A stretch of 64,000 nucleotides of DNA, taken from positions 62,001 to 126,000 of the forward strand of contig NZ_QJVJ01000011.1 in assembly GCF_003217775.1 (NCBI RefSeq), read 5' to 3'. Positions 58,010 to 64,000 of this stretch are shown in pieces. The DNA is from Paenibacillus flagellatus (GTDB lineage: Bacteria; Bacillota; Bacilli; Paenibacillales; NBRC-103111). How positions within the stretch are numbered: the first letter of the stretch is position 1; each line of letters begins with the position of its first letter. The notes beneath the pieces were generated by a model. The model searched no databases. It had not been told where the DNA came from and saw only the letters and a list, made by a program, of their open reading frames with translations. A program made the translations under genes and the position numbers.

Positions 58010-59701
58010 TTACAGCTTCGTATCGTCGATGCCGTCCAGCCATCCCCGGATGTCGCCGATAATGGACGAGACGCACCCTTCCTCGAACGGGGAGCGCAGC
58101 CCGGCGAGCTTCACGAGCCCCGTGAACGAATCGCTGCCGCCCGCGCGGCAAAGCCGGATGTAGCTCGACCACGCCGAGTCGCGGTCGTCGTTCGCCAGCT
58201 TCCAATACTGCAGCGCGCATATTTGCGCCAGCGTGTAGTCGATGTAGTAGAACGGGCTTTTGAAAATATGCTGCTGCTGGTGCCAGAAGCCGCCCCGCTC
58301 CAAAAACGGCATGTCGTCGTAGACGCGGCTCGGCACGTATTTGCGCTCGACGTCGCGCCACGCCTTCTTCCGCTCGGCCGGCGTCATGTCCGGATGCTCG
58401 TAGACGATATGCTGGAATTCGTCCACCGCGACGCCGTACGGGATGAACGTGATGGCGCCGCTCAGGTGCGAATATTTGTACTTGTCCGTATCTTCCTTGA
58501 AGAACGAGCCGATCCACGGCCAAGCGAAAAATTCCATGCTCATCGAATGGATTTCGCAGGCGTCCAGCGTCGGATGCATATATTCCGGCACGGCGAAATC
58601 CCGGCTCATGTACGCCTGGAACGCGTGGCCCGCCTCGTGCGTCAACACGTCGACGTCGTGCGACGTGCCGTTGAAGTTGGAGAAGATGAACGGCGCCTTG
58701 TGCGTGCCGATATACGAGCAGTAGCCGCCGACGCGCTTGCCCGGCTTGCTCTCGAGGTCCATCAGGCCGTTGTCGAGCATAAACCGGAAAAATTCGTCCG
58801 TCTCCGGCGACATGTCCGCGTACATCGCCTTCGCCTGCGCGACGATCCAGTCCGGATCGCCCTTCGGCGTCGGATTGCCGGTCAAAAACGACAGCCCGTC
58901 GTAATACCGCAGCGAGTCGAGTCCGAGCCGGATGCGGCGCCGCTCGCTCAGCTCGGAGGCGACCGGCACGATATGCTCCAGCACCTGCTTGCGGAACGCG
59001 GCCGCCTGCTCCGGACCGTAATCGGTCCGGTTCATCCGGGCGTAGGCGAGCTCGATGAAGTTGCGGTAGCCGAGCTTGCGGGCCATCCCGGTGCGAAGAC
59101 GGACGAGCTCGTCGTAGATGCCGTCCACCGTCTCCTCGTTCGCCTCGAAAAACGAATAGCGCGCGTCGGCGGCCCGCTTGCGCGTATCGCGGTCCGTCGA
59201 CTGCATGAACGGCGACAGCTGGGACAGCGTCCGCTCCTGCCCGTCGAATTCGATTTTGGCGGAGGCGACCAGCTTGATATATTCGCTCGTTTTTTTGTTC
59301 TCTTCTTTCAAATCGTCCACGATGGCCGGGGCGAACGTCTTTTGCGACAGCTCGGCGGTGGCGAACAGCTGCCGGCCCCATTGCGCTTCGAGACGGTCGC
59401 GGAATTTCGATTCGGTCAGCGCTTTGTAAAAGTCCGTAATCAGCCCTTGGTAGACGGGAGACTGCTCGTCGATAAAGTCCTGCTCCGCTTTGTAGAACGG
59501 GTCCGCCGTATTGATCGTATACCGGATGCGCGCGATGGCGAGCATCGACGACACTTCCGTACGGGCCGCGTTGATCGCTTCGAAGGCGGCGTTCTGCTCC
59601 TCGAACGTGTCCGCGGCGGTGAACCGTTCCAGCAGCGCGGTAAATTCACGGCGGAACCGCTCCATGTCCGGGCGTTCGTAGACGTAATCTTGAAACTTCA
59701 T
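58010..59701 (-). CDS. M3 family oligoendopeptidase (PepF-like)
   Basis: 563-residue cytoplasmic zinc peptidase that cuts short peptides. The zinc motif HEAGHAFQAY and the downstream Glu in CEIHSMSMEFF are intact. The helical N-terminal half and late motifs GGFWHQQQHIFKSPFYYIDY are typical of M3 enzymes. Family length is normal. AGAAGGG precedes ATG at 59701. It has its own terminator. Confidence 0.93.
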   Translation of the reverse strand: MKFQDYVYERPDMERFRREFTALLERFTAADTFEEQNAAFEAINAARTEVSSMLAIARIRYTINTADPFYKAEQDFIDEQSPVYQGLITDFYKALTESKFRDRLEAQWGRQLFATAELSQKTFAPAIVDDLKEENKKTSEYIKLVASAKIEFDGQERTLSQLSPFMQSTDRDTRKRAADARYSFFEANEETVDGIYDELVRLRTGMARKLGYRNFIELAYARMNRTDYGPEQAAAFRKQVLEHIVPVASELSERRRIRLGLDSLRYYDGLSFLTGNPTPKGDPDWIVAQAKAMYADMSPETDEFFRFMLDNGLMDLESKPGKRVGGYCSYIGTHKAPFIFSNFNGTSHDVDVLTHEAGHAFQAYMSRDFAVPEYMHPTLDACEIHSMSMEFFAWPWIGSFFKEDTDKYKYSHLSGAITFIPYGVAVDEFQHIVYEHPDMTPAERKKAWRDVERKYVPSRVYDDMPFLERGGFWHQQQHIFKSPFYYIDYTLAQICALQYWKLANDDRDSAWSSYIRLCRAGGSDSFTGLVKLAGLRSPFEEGCVSSIIGDIRGWLDGIDDTKL

Positions 59702-59815
59702 CGTTTCCCTTCTCTCTTCGGAATTTTTCGGATGACGATGGATGACGTACGAAACCAGTATAGCAGAATCGGTCCCGAGGAAGAAAGAAACCGTCCGTAA
59801 GCGGCCCTTCGCCCG

Positions 59816-61273
59816 TTACTCGACTTCGAGCCGCTCCAGCTTGTTGTCGCCGAACATGACCGTTTTCGGATAATACAGCCAACGGTCGACGAAATAGATC
59901 GCCGTGGCGCGCGTTTCCAGGAGCCGCGCATGGCCGGTACCGTCGATTCTCAGCCTGTCGATGAAGGCGGAGCCGTGTACGCCGAACGAGCCGTTTATGA
60001 AATACAGCCACCCTTCGCGGTAATGGAGCGACGAAATCCACTCGCCGGATTCGTACAGCGGAATGTCGACGGAGCCGTCCGGGCTCGCTTTGCGAAGCTT
60101 CGTGCCGCCCTGAACGTAATACACCCATCCGTCGATGACGGCGGCCTCGGTCACGTCGTCCCGAAGCTTGACGAGCTCCGTTCCGTCGTCCCGCATCGCG
60201 TACAAGTTTCGCGGGCCGGCATCGACGTCTTGCATCAGGAAATAAAGGCGACCGGAATCGACGAACAGATTGAACAGCTGCCGTCCCGCCACAAGCTCCC
60301 GGTCGTCCGCGCCGTCCGTCCTCATCCTGCGAATGCCGTCCGGCTCGTAAAAGCCGCCTCCAAGCGCTTCCGTCTCGACGTAAGTCAAATGAATATACGA
60401 AATCCAGCCGTCCCTCACCCATAAATTCGCCGCAGGTACGGTCGACAGCCGCGTACGCTCCGTTCCGTCGGTTTTCATCTTATAGATGCCGCCGAGCTCG
60501 GTTCGGTCCGGGTCGGATACCGTGTAATACAGCCAGTCCCCCTCCACGTTAATATTTCTCGGGTTGTCATCGGACAGCTTCGTCTCCTCGCTTCCGTCCT
60601 TCCGCACCTTTACGAGACGGTTCGCCCCGCCGTTGCTTCGGGCCGGATTCATATAGATCCAGTCGCCTTGGACGGCCAGCTGACCGTCGTTCGCCACGTT
60701 CAGCGCGTCGGCTTGCTTCGACTGCGCGTTCGCCGCTCCGCCGCACGCCTCGATGCCGAAGCCGCGCTGATCGTCCCAGCTCGTCTGCCAGCCGAACTCG
60801 TCGTGCGTATACGTCCAGGTCATCGGAAAATATGTGATATTACGGAACAGCAGAATGGGATAAGGCTCCTGCGCAGACGAGACCGGCTTGCCGTTCACCT
60901 GTACCGGGAACGAAGCGACCGTCGCCGCGACCGACTTCTCGCTCGTCCGGACGCCGTTCGTCAACGGCTGCACGAACGGGGCGCAGACGTTCGTCTTCGT
61001 CAGCGACAGCCCGCTGTCCGCCTTCCAATCGACGGTCAGTCCGAGGGCGGTCGTATGGCTCCACGTCATCGGGAAGTACGTGATCCCCTTGTAGACAAGA
61101 GGGGGGTACTCGCTATGCCGCGCATCGATGACGGTGCCGTTGACCGCAACCGGATAGTCGGAAACGGCCGCCCGGACGGCCGGCGAATCGGCCGCCGCAC
61201 CGGCGGATGGGGACAAGGCTGCGCCGAGTCCGAGGATGACTGCGGTAAGGCAGCTTTTTTTGAGAATGGACAT
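59816..61273 (-). CDS. secreted DUF5050-like beta-propeller protein
   Basis: 485 residues with an Ala/Leu-rich signal peptide (about residues 1-27, cleavage near AGAAA). Two related segments follow (PVAVNGTVIDARHSEYPPLVY and the matching PVQVNGKPVS, each with ITYFPMTW), like copper amine oxidase N-terminal-type modules. Residues 185-485 are repeats of the DUF5050 pattern (DGWVYYV, DGTERTRL, DGTELVKL), suggesting a beta-propeller. It is probably exported or wall-associated; the function is unknown. AGGAGAG precedes ATG 61273. Confidence 0.82.
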   Translation of the reverse strand: MSILKKSCLTAVILGLGAALSPSAGAAADSPAVRAAVSDYPVAVNGTVIDARHSEYPPLVYKGITYFPMTWSHTTALGLTVDWKADSGLSLTKTNVCAPFVQPLTNGVRTSEKSVAATVASFPVQVNGKPVSSAQEPYPILLFRNITYFPMTWTYTHDEFGWQTSWDDQRGFGIEACGGAANAQSKQADALNVANDGQLAVQGDWIYMNPARSNGGANRLVKVRKDGSEETKLSDDNPRNINVEGDWLYYTVSDPDRTELGGIYKMKTDGTERTRLSTVPAANLWVRDGWISYIHLTYVETEALGGGFYEPDGIRRMRTDGADDRELVAGRQLFNLFVDSGRLYFLMQDVDAGPRNLYAMRDDGTELVKLRDDVTEAAVIDGWVYYVQGGTKLRKASPDGSVDIPLYESGEWISSLHYREGWLYFINGSFGVHGSAFIDRLRIDGTGHARLLETRATAIYFVDRWLYYPKTVMFGDNKLERLEVE

Positions 61274-61377
61274 TCGCTCTCTCTCCTATTTGCCGGAAAT
61301 TCGCATTTTCGCTTGCTTACCATTAGACGGCCGGCCTTGTAAAAAGTTTCTAGCTGGACATCGTGCGAAACCCGCAA

Positions 61378-61457
61378 CTGACTGAGGTCAGCTTCGGTGT
61401 TGATCTCCCATGCAAATCATGATAATATATCCGTTGTGTTAACCTGACCACGGTCAG
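61378..61457 (+). promoter_or_regulatory. TetR-MATE promoter with two palindromic operators
   Basis: CTGAC-N4-GTCAG occurs at 61378-61391 and 61444-61457, 66 bases apart. Between them is a promoter: TTGATC (61400-61405), a 17-base spacer and TAATAT (61423-61428). The second box covers the early transcribed region. This suggests autoregulation by the downstream TetR protein. Confidence 0.65.
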
Positions 61458-61486
61458 TTTCATCCAATGCTCAATGGGGGATGTCC

Positions 61487-62062
61487 ATGAATCGTAGGGA
61501 AGAGATCAAGAAAGCCGCGGTCGGCCATTTGCTGCAATACGGCTATGAGGGGACGAAGCTGGCGGACATCGCGGACGAGGTCGGCATCAAGAAGCAGTCG
61601 ATGTACGCCCATTTCGCGAGCAAGAAGGAGCTGGTCGTCGAAATTCACGAGGAGGCGACGAAGCAGGAAATCGCCTTTCTCACCTCGTTCTTCGACGAGC
61701 ATCGGGGCACGCCGCTTCGGGAGCTGCTCGATCGGTTCGTCGTCGAAACGAAAGACCGGTATTCGAACAACCGGAACGTCAAGCTGATGTTCCTGATGGG
61801 CTTCATGCCGCCCGAGCCGCTGCAGGAGCTGTTCATTACGATGTTCGATCTGTACTCGCATCATTTGCTCCATCTGCTCGAGCTCGCGTTCGCGCACGAT
61901 CCGACGGTCCGGACGAACCCGAAACGGGGCGCCTTGGCCGTCCATACGATACTCGAGGGGCTGTCGGCCAAGCTCATCTTCGGCAGCCCGGACTACTACA
62001 TGCAAGCCTCGGAAGCGACGTTTTCTTTATTGTGGGAAGGACTGCTTCGCGGGGACGATTAA
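61487..62062 (+). CDS. TetR family transcriptional regulator
   Basis: 191 residues. The N-terminal helix-turn-helix TKLADIADEVGIKKQSMYAHFASKKELV is standard; the C-terminal domain is helical with a hydrophobic ligand pocket. ATG at 61487 lies 6 bases after a GGGGG; an ATG at 61481 touches it. It is followed after 13 bases by a MATE exporter on the same strand, so the pair is a regulator-pump unit. Confidence 0.88.
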   Translation: MNRREEIKKAAVGHLLQYGYEGTKLADIADEVGIKKQSMYAHFASKKELVVEIHEEATKQEIAFLTSFFDEHRGTPLRELLDRFVVETKDRYSNNRNVKLMFLMGFMPPEPLQELFITMFDLYSHHLLHLLELAFAHDPTVRTNPKRGALAVHTILEGLSAKLIFGSPDYYMQASEATFSLLWEGLLRGDD

Positions 62063-62075
62063 GACGAGGTGCACC

Positions 62076-63434
62076 ATGCATACGAACAACCGCGGCCTCG
62101 CGTCGCTGGAAACCGATTCCGTCGGAAAAGTATTCGTCCGTTATTTGATTCCGTCGCTCGTAGGCATGTTCATGATGTCGGTCAACGTCGTCATGGACGG
62201 CATTTTCGTCGGGCGCCGGCTCGGGGAGATCGCGCTCGCCGGCGTGAACGTCGCGGTGCCGGTTTTCTCGATCTATATCGCCGTCTCGCTCTGGGTCGGC
62301 ATCGGAGGGGCGACGATCTATTCCGAGCATTTGGGGGCCGGGCGGCACAAGGAGGCCCGCTCCGTCTTCACCCATTCGCTCGCGCTCATTTTCGGCTTGA
62401 CGCTGCTGCTGGCGGGACTCGCTTTCGCGTTCCGCGAGAAGCTGGCCGTCTTTCTCGGCGCCGATGCGGAGACGATGCCCTATGTCATGGACTATATGAC
62501 CGTGCTGCTGGCGGGCGGATTCGCGATTACGGTGCAAAACGCGTTCAGCGTATTCGTCCGCAACGATGGCAACCCGAACTTGTCGATGCTGTCGCTGCTC
62601 GTCACCGCCGTCTTCAACGTCGTCTTGAACTACTGGTTTCTGTTCGTGCTCGACTTCGGGGTATCGGGGTCGGCGCTCGCGCTCGTCATCGCCGCCACGC
62701 TCGGAGCCGGCACGCTCGCCGCGCATTTTCTGCGCCGGGACGCGACGCTGCGCTTCGTCAAGCCTCGCCTGTCGTGGACGTTGATGAAACGGACGTTCGC
62801 CATCGGCTTCCCCAGCTTCCTCGCCGAAGTCGGGATCGCCGTCTTTACGGCCGGATACAACATGGCGATGGCGCATTGGGTCGGAACCGTCGGCGTGTCG
62901 GCGTTCTCCGTGCTCAATTACGTGCACAGCGTCATGCTCATGCTGTTCATCGGCATGGGAGCGGCCGTCCAGCCGCCGCTCGGCTATTACCGGGGAGCCG
63001 GTCGTACGGACCGGCAGCGGTCTTTGATCCGCATCGCGGTCGCGACCGCCTTCGGCACCGGATTGGCCGTCCTGCTGATCGGACTGGCGGCCGCGGACGG
63101 CATCGTCTCGCTGTTCGGCATGTTCGCGCCCGAAGTGAGGGCGATGGCCGTCGCCGGCATCCGGCTGTTCTTCATCGCCTACCTGGTTATGGGCGTCAAC
63201 TTCGTCATGATGACCTACTTCCAGACGACCGGGCATGTCAAAATGGCCATCTGGATGACGATCGCCCGGGAAATGCTGCTTATGGCGGCGCTGCTCGCCG
63301 TCCTCCCGCCCGTGTTCGGCACGACCGGCATCTGGCTCGCCATCCCGATCTCCGAGACGATCGTCCTGCTGACCGTATTCGGTTACGTGCGCGGGCGGGC
63401 GCGCTCCGGGCAAACTTCGAGATCCGCCGCTTAG
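62076..63434 (+). CDS. MATE family efflux transporter
   Basis: 452 residues with 12 membrane helices in the MATE pattern (PSLVGMFMMSVNVVMDGIFVG near the N-terminus, VQNAFSVFVRNDGNPNLSM in helix 4-5). Exports cationic drugs by sodium or proton exchange. GAGGTG precedes ATG 62076. Co-transcribed with the upstream TetR gene. Confidence 0.92.
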   Translation: MHTNNRGLASLETDSVGKVFVRYLIPSLVGMFMMSVNVVMDGIFVGRRLGEIALAGVNVAVPVFSIYIAVSLWVGIGGATIYSEHLGAGRHKEARSVFTHSLALIFGLTLLLAGLAFAFREKLAVFLGADAETMPYVMDYMTVLLAGGFAITVQNAFSVFVRNDGNPNLSMLSLLVTAVFNVVLNYWFLFVLDFGVSGSALALVIAATLGAGTLAAHFLRRDATLRFVKPRLSWTLMKRTFAIGFPSFLAEVGIAVFTAGYNMAMAHWVGTVGVSAFSVLNYVHSVMLMLFIGMGAAVQPPLGYYRGAGRTDRQRSLIRIAVATAFGTGLAVLLIGLAAADGIVSLFGMFAPEVRAMAVAGIRLFFIAYLVMGVNFVMMTYFQTTGHVKMAIWMTIAREMLLMAALLAVLPPVFGTTGIWLAIPISETIVLLTVFGYVRGRARSGQTSRSAA

Positions 63435-63462
63435 AAGCGGCGTGCTGCGACGCCGCATAGCA

Positions 63463-63503
63463 AACAGACCCGATCATCGACCGTGACGATCGGGTCTGTT
63501 TTT
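63463..63503 (+). terminator. intrinsic terminator of the TetR-MATE operon
   Basis: Perfect 13-base stem (63463-63475 with 63488-63500) followed by TTT. Confidence 0.85.
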
Positions 63504-63602
63504 GCGTTCGAAACGGTCTTTCGGCGCGGGTTAGGAAGGATTCGGCGCGGGATGGGCGAATGAATGGATGGAGACTTGAATGAGGACGAGAGGTTGCGGA
63601 CT

Positions 63603-64000
63603 ATGGCGGAAACGTTCGATCGGGAACAGTACGAATTGGTGGAAAAAGCGAGAAACGGCGACGCTGCGTCGTTCGGAGAGCTCGTTCGGCTGCACCGCAG
63701 CCGCATGCTCGGATGGGCGAGCCGCGTCGTGCGCGACCGGGCGACGGCCGAAGACATCGTGCAGGATGCGCTCGTGCAGACGCTTCGAAAGATCGGCCGG
63801 CTCGAGCAGCCGGACAAATTTTTGCCGTGGCTGCGAACGCTCGTCCGCAATCAGGCGCTCATGTCGCTCAGGAGCGGATGGAGCCGCAACGAAACTCCCG
63901 ATCGCTTCGAGGAGGGCGATTCGCCGACATGGTCCTCGCCGGCAGGATGGCATGAGGCCGTTGACGATCCGCAGGCCGAAGCGATCGGGCGGCTCGTCGC
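63603..64000 (+). CDS. sigma-70 family RNA polymerase sigma factor (3' truncated by window edge)
   Basis: Open to the right edge, 132 codons visible. Region 2 is clear: ASFGELVRLHRSRMLGWASR, the core-binding AEDIVQDALVQTLRKI, then PWLRTLVRNQALMSLRSG. A hydrophilic linker follows (about residues 98-128), which usually joins region 2 to region 4 in ECF-type factors. GAGAGG precedes ATG at 63603. A C-terminal DNA-binding region and any anti-sigma gene lie outside the window. Confidence 0.82.
   Translation, partial: MAETFDREQYELVEKARNGDAASFGELVRLHRSRMLGWASRVVRDRATAEDIVQDALVQTLRKIGRLEQPDKFLPWLRTLVRNQALMSLRSGWSRNETPDRFEEGDSPTWSSPAGWHEAVDDPQAEAIGRLV

Overview
The window looks like chromosomal DNA of a GC-rich member of the Bacillota, most likely Paenibacillaceae (Paenibacillus/Cohnella type). 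Reasons: strong AGGAGG ribosome binding sites on almost every gene, Bacillus-type gene sets (addB-addA, bmrC-bmrD, yojF-bshB2, prmA-rsmE-mtaB, a rhamnose operon built around a YuxG-type bifunctional enzyme), cardiolipin synthase and Lgt-like Gram-positive lipid genes, and many cold-inducible or small conserved Bacillales proteins. I see no rRNA, tRNA, insertion sequence, prophage or CRISPR array. High GC makes long antisense ORFs common, and these were discarded.

Layout. 1-3.7 kb: two ABC-2 permeases (the first cut by the left edge), a methyltransferase, a DedA membrane protein and two small proteins. 3.9-6.8 kb: a GH35 beta-galactosidase divergent from an AraC regulator. 6.8-8.8 kb: a TetR regulator that reads in frame, with no stop, into an FAD oxidoreductase with its own internal start. 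9-13 kb: a GGDEF-EAL protein, a glutathione peroxidase and a YraQ/ArsP-type permease. 13-20.7 kb: addB-addA recombination nuclease. 20.7-28 kb: YdjO-like and YdeI-like small proteins, a LacI regulator, the heterodimeric multidrug exporter bmrC-bmrD and an aldo-keto reductase. 28.2-31.3 kb: a plus-strand cluster of an Lgt-like protein lacking key Lgt residues, a radical SAM protein resembling tetraether lipid synthase (Tes), a HIT protein and a small membrane protein; this is the most interesting part of the window. 31.3-36.7 kb: bshB2-yojF (bacillithiol), an rRNA methyltransferase, Nudix hydrolases, a Na/Pi transporter and deoC. 36.7-40.7 kb: prmA, site-2 protease, rsmE and mtaB, a conserved translation-maintenance cluster. 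41-50.8 kb: a DISM-type histidine kinase, a guanylate-kinase-like protein, cardiolipin synthase, an AI-2E family protein, and two MFS pumps around a PadR regulator. 51-57.7 kb: GNAT plus a rhamnose catabolic operon that includes an ASRT-domain protein. 57.7-64 kb: an M3 peptidase, a secreted DUF5050-like protein, a TetR-MATE pair and a sigma factor cut by the right edge.

Regulation is unusually readable here. Several promoters carry matched inverted repeats: the TetR operator over the -35 of the TetR-oxidoreductase gene; two ATGT-N8-ACAT PadR boxes between padR and its MFS pump; two CTGAC-N4-GTCAG boxes around the promoter of the TetR-MATE pair; and an inverted pair of AAACA-N5-AAACA repeats around the rhamnose promoter. 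Gene ends are marked by clear hairpin terminators, many shared by convergent genes. All functional calls come from reading motifs and family resemblance from memory; no database search was run.
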